Position numbers and translations under genes: made by a program. A DNA stretch of 12,236 bases from CAMENZ01 sp041854955 (GTDB lineage Bacteria > Bacillota > Clostridia > Peptostreptococcales > Anaerovoracaceae): the NCBI GenBank assembly GCA_041854955.1, contig JBHADF010000048.1, forward strand, positions 1 to 12,236, given 5' to 3'. Position 1 is the first letter of the stretch. Every line of letters starts with the position of its first letter. The notes beneath the pieces are model-generated. The model had not been told where the DNA came from. It made no database searches and was given only the letters and a program-made list of their open reading frames with translations. Below are positions 1-6,398 of the stretch, piece by piece.

Positions 1-160
1 CCAACTGAGGTAAAACCTACTAAAAGGTATGACAAAAATGGAAAAAAATGCAATTTATGACAGAGGAATCACACCATATGAAAAAATTAGCTGAATTGGC
101 ATGACGGGTTTTGTCCATTCTTTAGCCAAATGGCATAAAAGGTGATCTGTGGTGTGATTT
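1..160. repeat. Dispersed ~160-bp repeat, copy 1 (left flank of the merR gene)
   Basis: These bases match 1191-1350 at a constant offset of 1190 with no gaps. I count 14 differences in 160 positions, about 91% identity. The left end may continue outside the window. Both copies keep a perfect inverted pair, AATCACACC at 67-75 and GGTGTGATT at 151-159, extended by one G-T pair. A nested pair, TTGGC at 96-100 and GCCAA at 125-129, lies inside it. I see no open reading frame of note and no transposase. It could be a MITE-like element, a structured-RNA repeat or a duplicated intergenic segment. Confidence 0.9.
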
Positions 161-183
161 TTGATTTTGGCATGGCTAGGGCT

Positions 184-233
184 AAGATTTCTTTGTAATA
201 AATCTTTCCGAAAAAGACTTGAAAAATTTTCAA
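184..233. promoter_or_regulatory. Two palindromes between repeat copy 1 and the merR promoter
   Basis: The stretch 161-241 has no gene. It contains a 7-bp hairpin (AAGATTT at 184-190, AAATCTT at 200-206, 9-base loop) and a perfect palindrome TTGAAAAATTTTCAA at 219-233, which ends eight bases before the -35 box of the merR promoter. The palindrome could be a second protein-binding site or simply an AT-rich upstream region. Neither hairpin is followed by a T-run on the plus strand, so they do not read as terminators. Function is unknown. Confidence 0.3.
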
Positions 234-241
234 AAAATGTG

Positions 242-272
242 TTGACTATAACATCACGTAATAGTTTATACT
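242..272 (+). promoter_or_regulatory. MerR-type promoter with 19-bp spacer and operator dyad
   Basis: The -35 box is TTGACT (242-247) and the -10 box is TATACT (267-272), separated by 19 bases. Such an over-long spacer is the hallmark of promoters activated by MerR-family proteins, which twist the DNA to realign the boxes. Inside it lies an imperfect inverted repeat, CTATAAC (246-252) and GTAATAG (258-264), matching at 6 of 7 positions. Transcription would begin near 279, just ahead of the ribosome binding site. The arrangement predicts that the regulator encoded directly downstream activates its own gene. Confidence 0.8.
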
Positions 273-295
273 TGTCATTGTTAGGAGGTATCTAA

Positions 296-1036
296 ATGTT
301 TTTGATTAAAAAAGTTAGTGAAATCAGTGGAGTATCGGTGCGCACTTTACACCACTATGATGAGATTGGTTTGCTTTCCCCTGAGAAGAATGAAAATGGA
401 TACAGATATTATTCGGAAGACGATATGTCTTTTTTGCAGATGATATTATTTTACAAGTATTTAGGTTTTTCTCTTAAGCAGATAAAAGAATTATTAAAAC
501 AGGAAGAAAGCGAGAGACTGGATCATCTAAAGAAACAGCTGGATTTAATGCAACAAGAAAAACAACGACTCTTAACGCTGATAAATACATTGGAAAAGAC
601 TATTGAGTCTCAGGAAAGGAGAGTTGCTATGCCAACGAAAGAAAAATTTAAAGGTTTTACATACCAATTCAATGAAAAGTATAAACAGGCTGCAATGGAT
701 ATGTACGGAAAAGAGGTCATCGAAACAGCTGTTGAAAAACAAAAAGGAAAGGAGCAAGAGCTTACTGATGGATTCAATCAAATATTCTTTGCCTTTGCGG
801 AAAACATGTCCCAAGGAGCAATTGCCACATCTAAAGGCAATATAGAGTTGGCGGAAAGACTGCATAAACATCTTTGCGAATACTGCTTTGACTGCAAAAT
901 AGATGTGTTTTCAAGCATAGGACGCGGCTATGTTCAGAACCCGGAATTTAAAAATAACTTGGACAAATTCGGAGAAGGAACAGCGCAGTATGTATGCGAT
1001 GCTATACAGGCATATGTAAAAGAAGCAAAAAAATAA
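296..1036 (+). CDS. MerR-family transcriptional activator with TipAS drug-binding domain
   Basis: A 246-residue regulator. Residues 1-70 form the winged helix-turn-helix of the MerR family, with the typical stretches VSEISGVSVRTLHHYDEIGLL and GYRYYSEDD. A coiled-coil dimerisation helix covers about 70-110. Residues 115-246 resemble the TipAS domain, which in TipAL binds thiopeptide antibiotics; the ending around GRGYVQNPEFKNNLDKFGEG is typical. Cys200, in FDCK, lies roughly where TipAL carries its thiopeptide-reacting cysteine; this placement is from memory and unaligned. Length is close to Mta of Bacillus subtilis. The start is fixed by AGGAGGT at 283-289, six bases before ATG. The gene appears monocistronic, autoregulated, and more AT-rich than its neighbours (a 60-base sample at 421-480 has 16 G+C, against 31 at 3181-3240). 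No efflux or resistance gene is adjacent, so its targets are unknown. MerR/TipAS family is confident; the ligand is not known. Confidence 0.93.
   Translation: MFLIKKVSEISGVSVRTLHHYDEIGLLSPEKNENGYRYYSEDDMSFLQMILFYKYLGFSLKQIKELLKQEESERLDHLKKQLDLMQQEKQRLLTLINTLEKTIESQERRVAMPTKEKFKGFTYQFNEKYKQAAMDMYGKEVIETAVEKQKGKEQELTDGFNQIFFAFAENMSQGAIATSKGNIELAERLHKHLCEYCFDCKIDVFSSIGRGYVQNPEFKNNLDKFGEGTAQYVCDAIQAYVKEAKK
613..631 (+). promoter_or_regulatory. Internal ribosome binding site and in-frame ATG (TipAS-only product)
   Basis: GGAAAGGAG at 613-621 is followed after seven bases by ATG at 629-631, which is codon 112 of the regulator. Initiation here would give a 135-residue protein lacking the DNA-binding domain and coiled coil but keeping the whole ligand-binding domain. 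In Streptomyces lividans, tipA makes exactly such a short form (TipAS) from an internal in-frame start. Here the site is seen in the sequence; its use is inferred. Confidence 0.55.
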
Positions 1037-1056
1037 AAGAATGGTTATTATTTATG

Positions 1057-1092
1057 AAACAGTGAGCCAACCGAGTTCACTGTTTTGTATTT
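1057..1092 (+). terminator. Intrinsic terminator of the merR gene
   Basis: A perfect 9-bp stem (AAACAGTGA at 1057-1065, TCACTGTTT at 1077-1085) with an 11-base loop starts about 20 bases after the merR stop codon. It is followed by a modest T-rich run, TGTATTTT. Position and orientation fit termination of the merR transcript. Confidence 0.7.
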
Positions 1093-1107
1093 TGGCTTGA
1101 AGCCTAT

Positions 1108-1158
1108 AAAAAAAGAAAAGCTCGGCACCATAGCCGAGGTTAGCTGCTTTGCTTTTTT
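1108..1158 (-). terminator. Minus-strand, possibly bidirectional, intrinsic terminator
   Basis: Read on the minus strand, a GC-rich 6-bp stem (CTCGGC/GCCGAG, plus positions 1121-1126 and 1133-1138) runs straight into CTTTTCTTTTTTT (1120 down to 1108), a strong Rho-independent signal. On the plus strand the same hairpin is enclosed by an outer A-rich/T-rich pairing ending in a T-run at 1153-1158, so it may work both ways. It could end transcripts from the minus-strand transporter gene at 1475-2416, although about 340 bases and repeat copy 2 lie between. Confidence 0.55.
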
Positions 1159-1190
1159 GGCTGAACCCCTATGCTATGGGGGAAATCATA

Positions 1191-1350
1191 CCAACAGAGG
1201 TAAAACCTGCTAAAAGGTACGACAAAAATGGAAGAAAATGTGATTTATGGCAGAGGAATCACACCAAATGGGAAAATTAGCTGAATTGGTATGACGGTTT
1301 TTGCCCATTCTTTAGCCAAAAGGCATAAAAGGTGATCTGTGGTGTGATTT
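1191..1350. repeat. Dispersed ~160-bp repeat, copy 2 (right flank of the merR gene)
   Basis: This is the direct copy of 1-160. The outer inverted pair is unchanged, at 1257-1265 and 1341-1349. The inner pair changes from TTGGC/GCCAA to TTGGT/GCCAA, which remains pairable as a U-G wobble in RNA. The 124 bases after it (1351-1474) hold no gene, only short palindromes near 1357-1367, 1401-1414 and 1424-1435. The left boundary is uncertain because copy 1 is cut by the window edge. Confidence 0.9.
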
Positions 1351-1395
1351 CCAGCTTTAGGGCCTAAGGCTATGGCAGCTGTGGCAACGGGGCCG

Positions 1396-1418
1396 AAAAT
1401 CCACTTTAAAGTGGTGCG
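1396..1418 (-). terminator. Weak candidate terminator downstream of the AEC transporter gene
   Basis: A perfect palindrome CCACTTTAAAGTGG (1401-1414) lies about 60 bases past the stop codon of the minus-strand transporter and is followed, on that strand, by ATTTTC. The T-run is short and the stem has only about five effective pairs, so this is a weak signal. The hairpin at 1108-1138 is the stronger alternative. Confidence 0.3.
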
Positions 1419-1474
1419 TTTTCCGCCTTCAGGCGTCCTATGTGCTTTGCGTCAGCTCTGTTCAACTTAACCGC

Positions 1475-2416
1475 CTAATAAAACCCAAGCAAAAAGCTTG
1501 CTACCACAGGAATCGTAATTATGGAAATAAGGGTGGTAACGGCGATATATTTTGCGGCGGGCACCGGTGATTTTCCCAAGGAGCTTATAACCGGCGAAGT
1601 GGCTACGGCTACAGGGAAGCAGGCACCGAAGACAAGGCATACCTTTACTTCGTTAGGCACAGGAAGGGGATTTACGGCTAAAAAGGTCAAAAGGGGCATG
1701 GAGATCATCTTTACGACCGAAGCGATGATGAGCTTCAAGTCGCCTAAAAGCTCTTTGAAATTGGTCTCCCCCAGCTGCATACCTATGACAAGCATGGAGA
1801 GGGGCGTAGTTGCCGAGCCTATCATATCAACCCCGTCAAAAATCATAGAGGGTAGCTTCAGGCCGGCAAAAAGCATGAAGATGCCTACTAAGGATGAAAT
1901 AGTGCCCATGTGGGAAAGGGAACTTATAACTTTCTTAAAAGAAAATTTTTCCCTGTGATCTCCGTGAGGGATTACCATAGGCCCGAAGGTGTAAAGATAC
2001 AGGCTCAAAGCGATTTGATTTACGGCCATTAGGAAGAGGGCGCCCTTTCCGAAGATGGCCAAGGTTATGGGAAAGCCAATGAAGCCGTTATTTACAGAGC
2101 CGAAGGTGAAGGCATAGGTATGAATCTCGTCGGCCGGTGTTTTCAGCACATATTTAAATAAGGCAAAACCTATATAGTAGAAAACCAGCAGTATCACCAA
2201 GCCGCATCCCAATACCAACAGTGTGGAGTTGAGAGAATCGTCGGTAAGGGTTCTGGAGGTTATGGAAGCCAAAATCATACAGGGAACCGCCACCTTCATC
2301 AAAAGGGCCACGAAAAAATCGTTGCTCTCTTTGGGCATAACTCCCACCTTGTTGGCTATGAAGCCCACTCCGATGATCATAAAAATTGAAACTACTTTTT
2401 GTACTAATATCAACAT
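1475..2416 (-). CDS. AEC (auxin efflux carrier) family membrane transporter
   Basis: A 313-residue polytopic membrane protein with about ten hydrophobic segments in two similar halves, and a standard length for the family. Diagnostic features are the start (VVSIFMIIGVGFIANKVG), the early segment with a conserved proline (KVAVPCMILASI), and the C-terminal block around VFGACFPVAVATSPV and AVTTLISIITIPVVA. AEC proteins are secondary carriers of organic anions such as malate, or of amino acids in some relatives. The substrate cannot be read from sequence. The ATG at 2414-2416 is preceded on its strand by AGGAAAG with a seven-base spacing, supporting this start. The stop is TAG. It is transcribed divergently from the polyamine-transporter cluster through overlapping promoters, so shared control is possible. 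A link to polyamine or precursor export is only a guess. Confidence 0.88.
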   Translation of the reverse strand: MLILVQKVVSIFMIIGVGFIANKVGVMPKESNDFFVALLMKVAVPCMILASITSRTLTDDSLNSTLLVLGCGLVILLVFYYIGFALFKYVLKTPADEIHTYAFTFGSVNNGFIGFPITLAIFGKGALFLMAVNQIALSLYLYTFGPMVIPHGDHREKFSFKKVISSLSHMGTISSLVGIFMLFAGLKLPSMIFDGVDMIGSATTPLSMLVIGMQLGETNFKELLGDLKLIIASVVKMISMPLLTFLAVNPLPVPNEVKVCLVFGACFPVAVATSPVISSLGKSPVPAAKYIAVTTLISIITIPVVASFLLGFY

Positions 2417-2483
2417 AAAATATCTTTCCTACAACCTAAGCTACGGTTGGTTCTTCCGCAAAAATTCTAAAAAATACCATTAC

Positions 2484-2512
2484 ATTATACTGTGAAAAGT
2501 GTGGATTTTCAA
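2484..2512 (-). promoter_or_regulatory. Promoter of the AEC transporter gene
   Basis: On the minus strand, TTGAAA (plus positions 2507-2512) and a perfect TATAAT (2484-2489) are spaced by 17 bases, a near-ideal sigma-A promoter. It points at the transporter start at 2416 with a leader of about 60 bases. Confidence 0.75.
2493..2511. promoter_or_regulatory. Candidate operator in the divergent promoter overlap
   Basis: TGAAAA (2493-2498) and TTTTCA (2506-2511) form a perfect 6-bp inverted repeat around a 7-base centre. It covers the spacer and part of the -35 box of the minus-strand promoter and reaches the -35 region of the plus-strand promoter, so a bound protein could affect both genes. No cognate regulator is encoded alongside. 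The site is AT-rich and could be chance. Confidence 0.35.
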
Positions 2513-2530
2513 GGCTATTTATAGTATAAT
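2502..2530 (+). promoter_or_regulatory. Promoter of the pot-GH25-gltX cluster
   Basis: A perfect TATAAT at 2525-2530 lies 61 bases before the potA start codon. The -35 region at 17-base spacing (TGGATT, 2502-2507) is poor, which suggests that an activator helps or that the promoter is weak. Transcription from about 2537 would give a leader near 54 bases, containing a small 5-bp hairpin (GTACC 2547-2551, GGTAC 2562-2566). Confidence 0.6.
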
Positions 2531-2590
2531 ATAAAATTGACTAATAGTACCGGGAAAGAAGGGTACGCCTATGAAAGGAGCAAACAAAGC

Positions 2591-3706
2591 ATGGCATTGA
2601 TTGAATTGGTTAATCTCTCCAAGTCCTATGACGGAGAGCTGGTGCTTGATGAATTTGACCTGAGCATAAAGGAAAATGAATTCATCACTTTGCTTGGACC
2701 TTCGGGTTGCGGCAAGACAACGACTTTGAGAATTTTAGGAGGCTTTGCAAAGCCGGATACGGGAAAGGTACTCTTCAAAGGAGAGGACATTACAGACCTA
2801 CCCGCCAACAAGAGACAGATAAACACGGTTTTCCAGAAGTACGCCCTGTTCCCACACATGAACATTGCGGAAAATATAGCCTTCGGACTTAAAATTTCGG
2901 GAAAAACCCAGGACTATATAAATGATAAAATAAAATATGCACTGAAGCTGGTAAACTTAAGCGGCTACGAAAGCCGTTCCGTAAACAGCCTTTCCGGAGG
3001 ACAGCAGCAGAGAATCGCCATAGCCAGAGCTATAGTAAACGAGCCCAGAGTTCTCCTTTTGGATGAACCCTTAGGTGCTCTTGACCTGAAGCTGAGACAG
3101 GAGATGCAGTACGAGCTCATACGCTTAAAGAATGAGCTGGGCATCACCTTCCTTTATGTTACCCACGACCAGGAGGAGGCTCTCACCATGAGCGACAAGG
3201 TGGTGGTTATGAACAGGGGCTATATCCAGCAGATGGGAACTCCCGAGCAGATTTACAACGAACCTGAAAACGCCTTCGTAGCCGACTTCATCGGAGACTC
3301 CAACATTGTGGACGGCATGATGATGGAGGACAGGGTAGTAAAGATATTTGACCATATTTTCCCCTGTATTGATGAAGGCTTCGGAAAGAATAAGCCGGTG
3401 GACGTGGTTATACGTCCCGAGGATATAGAGATAGGGAAGCCGGGTCAAGGCATAATCGATGGAGTGATAACTTCCAATGTATTCATAGGTGTTCACCATG
3501 AGATGTGCATAGAGGCCGGCGGCTTCGAGTGGGTTGCTCAAAACACAAAGAGCTACCCTGTAGGGACAGAGGTCAGCATATCTGTTGCCCCCGAAAACAT
3601 TCAGATAATGAACAAGCCTCAGTCTGAGGACGAGGAGGCTATCTCCCTGGAAGAGGTTCTGGGAGAGGATGCGGAAACTGATGCATCCGGTGAACTTACC
3701 GAGTAG
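2591..3706 (+). CDS. potA: Polyamine (spermidine/putrescine) ABC importer ATPase PotA
   Basis: From ATG 2591 the protein has 371 residues, close to E. coli PotA. It powers uptake of polyamines through the membrane pair encoded next to it. Visible motifs are Walker A GPSGCGKTT (36-44), Q-loop around VFQKYALFPH, signature LSGGQQQR (134-141), Walker B LLLDEP with Asp158/Glu159, and switch His192 in VTHDQEEA. A C-terminal TOBE-like regulatory domain follows at roughly 280-345 (VVIRPEDIEIG). The last 30 or so residues form an acidic tail rich in Glu and Asp, which seems unusual. The frame extends up to a TTG at 2537, but that falls on the predicted transcription start. AAAGGAG at 2574-2580 supports ATG 2591, with a ten-base spacing. 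First gene of the operon; potB follows after 12 bases. Spermidine/putrescine preference is inferred from the whole cluster. Confidence 0.92.
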   Translation: MALIELVNLSKSYDGELVLDEFDLSIKENEFITLLGPSGCGKTTTLRILGGFAKPDTGKVLFKGEDITDLPANKRQINTVFQKYALFPHMNIAENIAFGLKISGKTQDYINDKIKYALKLVNLSGYESRSVNSLSGGQQQRIAIARAIVNEPRVLLLDEPLGALDLKLRQEMQYELIRLKNELGITFLYVTHDQEEALTMSDKVVVMNRGYIQQMGTPEQIYNEPENAFVADFIGDSNIVDGMMMEDRVVKIFDHIFPCIDEGFGKNKPVDVVIRPEDIEIGKPGQGIIDGVITSNVFIGVHHEMCIEAGGFEWVAQNTKSYPVGTEVSISVAPENIQIMNKPQSEDEEAISLEEVLGEDAETDASGELTE

Positions 3707-3718
3707 AGGAGAAAATAG

Positions 3719-4501
3719 ATGAAAAAATTATTTTCCGCCCCCTTCATAATGTTCATAATTTGCGGAACTCTCGTGCCTATGGGGGTTATCGCCTATTATG
3801 GCCTTACGGACAGGTCGGGTGCCTTTACAATTAAAAATATTATGGCTGTGGCTACGGGAACCCACGGAGAGGCCTTGGGCCTTTCCCTACTTTTGTCCTT
3901 GGTAGCTACTGCAATCTGCCTTATTCTGGCCTTTCCTCTCGGTCTCATACTGAAGGAAAGCAAGCTGGGAAAAAGCGGCTTTATGATTTTTCTCTTTATC
4001 CTGCCTATGTGGATGAACTTCGTGCTCAGAACCATGGCATGGCAGGTTTTGCTGGAAAAAAACGGCCTTCTGGGCTGGATGGGTCTAATCAATACACCTA
4101 CAGCTGTAGTTTTGGGCATGGTCTATGACTATCTGCCTTTTATGGTTCTGCCCATATACAACGCTTTGCTTAAGATAGACCCAAGCCTAATAGAGGCTGC
4201 CTACGACTTGGGAGCCGACTACAAGACTGTGCTGGGAAAGGTAATCGTACCTCTCAGCCTGCCGGGCATAGTTTCCGGGATCACTATGGTTTTCGTACCA
4301 TCACTTACCACCTTTGCCATTTCCAACATGCTGGGCGGAGGGAAGGTAAACCTCATAGGAAATATCATCGAGCAGGAATTCACTTCCTCATCGAACTGGA
4401 ACTTAGGCTCCGGCCTAAGCCTTGTTATGATGGTATTCATCGTAATTTCCATGGCTATTATGGAAAAATTTGATAAGAATAAGGAGGGCAATCTGATATG
4501 A
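3719..4501 (+). CDS. potB: Polyamine ABC importer permease PotB
   Basis: A 260-residue inner-membrane permease with about six hydrophobic helices, similar in length to other PotB proteins. The cytoplasmic coupling loop that docks on PotA is visible as the EAA motif, EAAYDLGADYKTVLGKVIVP, beginning at Glu159. The N-terminus (MKKLFSAPFIMFIICGTLVP) is a membrane anchor. AGAGGAG at 3705-3711, overlapping the potA stop, sits seven bases before ATG. The stop overlaps the next start in ATGA, indicating translational coupling with the potCD fusion, which would supply the second permease half. Known for the family: PotB and PotC form a heterodimeric channel. The specific substrate is inferred from context. 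Confidence 0.92.
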   Translation: MKKLFSAPFIMFIICGTLVPMGVIAYYGLTDRSGAFTIKNIMAVATGTHGEALGLSLLLSLVATAICLILAFPLGLILKESKLGKSGFMIFLFILPMWMNFVLRTMAWQVLLEKNGLLGWMGLINTPTAVVLGMVYDYLPFMVLPIYNALLKIDPSLIEAAYDLGADYKTVLGKVIVPLSLPGIVSGITMVFVPSLTTFAISNMLGGGKVNLIGNIIEQEFTSSSNWNLGSGLSLVMMVFIVISMAIMEKFDKNKEGNLI

Positions 4502-6378
4502 AAAAATTCGGCAAGCTCTTCTACCTTGTAATTATAATGCTGTTCCTCTATCTGCCTATTTTGACCTTGATGGTATTGTCCTTCAACGGTTCAAAATCCA
4601 TGGCATCCTGGCAGGGCTTTTCCTTGAAATGGTACAAGGAAATGTTTGCCACCGAGGAAATAATGAATGCTCTGGGGAACACCCTGACCATAGCTCTCTG
4701 GGCTTCGGTCATAGCCACCATAGTAGGCGTTTTGGCCTGTATAGGCCTCAATGCCATGAAGGAAAAGCCCAGAAGCTTTTATATGGGCATGAACAACATA
4801 CCCTTGCTCAATGCTGACATCGTTACGGGTATATCCATCATGATGAGCTTTTTGCTCTTCAAGGTTTCACTGAACTACGGAACCGTGCTTTTTTCCCACA
4901 TAACATTCTGCATACCCTATGTGATTCTCTCCGTAATGCCCAAGTTTAAGCAGCTGGAAAATCACACCTACGAGGCGGCTCTCGATTTAGGAGCTACCCC
5001 CGTGTATGCCTTTTTCAAGGTGGTGCTCCCGGACCTTATGCCCGGCATAATGTCCGGATTCCTGCTTTCCTTTACTATGTCAGTAGACGATTTCGTAATA
5101 ACCCACTTTACCAGGGGTGCAGGCATAAACACCTTGTCAACCCTCATATACAGCCAGATAAAGGTAGGAATAAGACCCACACTTTTTGCCCTGTCGACTA
5201 TTATATTTGTAACTGTATTCCTTGTACTGGTTGTGACAAATGTGATGAGCAAGCCTAAGGACTCGACAAAATATGCGGTTACAGGTTCAGGAGATAAGGC
5301 CGAATACAAATACACTTCGGGAATGTCCATGAAGAAGACCATAGCCATAGCCGCTGTACTTGTAGTAGCTATGCTGGTGGCCGTAAGATTTACGCCTACC
5401 ACTCCGGGAGAAGTTACGGAAAAAGGTGTGGTCTACATATACAATTTCGGTGATTATATAGACCCGGCCATGGTGGATGAATTTGAAAAAGAAACGGGCT
5501 ACACCGTAGTAATGGATTACTTCGACACCAACGAGGAAATGTATCCTGTTATTAAAAATGGAAGTGCACAGTATGATGTGATCTGCGCCTCGGATTATAT
5601 GATAAACAAGATGATAACCCAGGAGCTGCTGTCACCCATAAACTTTGCAAATGTTCCCAATATAGTAAATCTCCAGGACAACATAATGAAAATTACGGAA
5701 GAGTTCGACCCGGGCATGACCTACGCTGTGCCTCACACCTGGGGAACCTACGGCATTATCTATAACACCACTATGATGGATAAGCCGCCTACAAGCTGGT
5801 CGGACCTGTGGGATAAGAAATATTCCGGAAAGATAGTGATGCCTAACTCCATCAGGGAAGCCAATATGATAGGAGCAAAGATCCTCGGCTATTCCATGAA
5901 CACTACTTCTGAAAAGGAACTGGCAGAGATAACAAATCTCCTCATAGACCAGAAGCCTCTCGTCTACTCCTACGCCAACGACAGTGCAAGAGATTTGATG
6001 ATAGGAAACTCGGCAGCCATGGCTGTGGTAACCTCGGGAGAAGTGCTCTATTGCCAGGGAGAAAATGAGGATTTGGACTTCATCATACCTAAAGAAGGAA
6101 CGGAAGTATGGACCGACATGTGGGCTATTCCCGCAGCTGTTAAAAATAAGGCGGGAGCTGAGGCGTGGCTTAACTTCATGCTTTCGGAAAAGGCGGCCAG
6201 AGCCAATTTTGAATATTTGACCTATAGCATACCTAACAACACCATCGCGGATTTAATCGATACACCGGTGCTCAATCCGTCGGAGGAAATTTTAGCAAAA
6301 AGCGAGACGTTAAAAAATCTGGGAAGCCAGGTTGATGATATGTACTCCAAGTACTGGAAGAAATTCAAGTCGGAGTAA
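4498..6378 (+). CDS. potCD: Fused polyamine permease and substrate-binding protein (PotC-PotD)
   Basis: A 626-residue fusion. Residues 1-255 are the PotC permease half with about six helices and an EAA motif starting at Glu159 (EAALDLGATPVYAFF). A hydrophilic linker (about 256-279) leads to an extra hydrophobic helix (281-296, after MKK at 278-280). Residues 309-626 are a PotD-like periplasmic-type binding domain, starting VYIYNFGDYIDP. Compared from memory with E. coli PotD, several polyamine-contact positions look kept (Tyr in NFGDY, Ser/Tyr in CASDY, Glu in IREA, Trp and Asp in EVWTDMWAIP, Tyr in TYSIPN). Others differ: Phe for a Trp in the first motif, and Ser for an Asp before IREA. There is no lipobox cysteine, so the extra helix must hold the receptor at the membrane. 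AAGGAGGG at 4481-4488 and the 4-base overlap with potB support the start. One continuous frame makes sequencing error an unlikely cause of the fusion. Confidence 0.92.
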   Translation: MKKFGKLFYLVIIMLFLYLPILTLMVLSFNGSKSMASWQGFSLKWYKEMFATEEIMNALGNTLTIALWASVIATIVGVLACIGLNAMKEKPRSFYMGMNNIPLLNADIVTGISIMMSFLLFKVSLNYGTVLFSHITFCIPYVILSVMPKFKQLENHTYEAALDLGATPVYAFFKVVLPDLMPGIMSGFLLSFTMSVDDFVITHFTRGAGINTLSTLIYSQIKVGIRPTLFALSTIIFVTVFLVLVVTNVMSKPKDSTKYAVTGSGDKAEYKYTSGMSMKKTIAIAAVLVVAMLVAVRFTPTTPGEVTEKGVVYIYNFGDYIDPAMVDEFEKETGYTVVMDYFDTNEEMYPVIKNGSAQYDVICASDYMINKMITQELLSPINFANVPNIVNLQDNIMKITEEFDPGMTYAVPHTWGTYGIIYNTTMMDKPPTSWSDLWDKKYSGKIVMPNSIREANMIGAKILGYSMNTTSEKELAEITNLLIDQKPLVYSYANDSARDLMIGNSAAMAVVTSGEVLYCQGENEDLDFIIPKEGTEVWTDMWAIPAAVKNKAGAEAWLNFMLSEKAARANFEYLTYSIPNNTIADLIDTPVLNPSEEILAKSETLKNLGSQVDDMYSKYWKKFKSE

Positions 6379-6398
6379 GTTAAAAAAGGGGGATAAAA

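Noticed and set aside
1..1350. Insertion sequence or composite transposon ends
   Set aside because: No transposase fragment is visible, and the paired units are direct repeats with internal dyads. Target-site duplications cannot be judged because copy 1 is cut by the window edge.
1521..1958. 145-codon plus-strand open frame
   Set aside because: It lies wholly antisense to the clear AEC transporter gene, has no family resemblance and no good ribosome binding site.
2537..2590. TTG start giving potA 18 extra residues
   Set aside because: The TTG coincides with the predicted transcription start, has no ribosome binding site, and the extra residues do not look like part of an ABC ATPase. ATG 2591 has AAAGGAG upstream.
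5323..5331. Internal ATG codons (276 and 278 of PotCD) as a separate potD start
   Set aside because: MKK followed by a hydrophobic stretch looks like a signal peptide start, but there is no ribosome binding site just upstream and the frame is continuous, so a true fusion is more likely.
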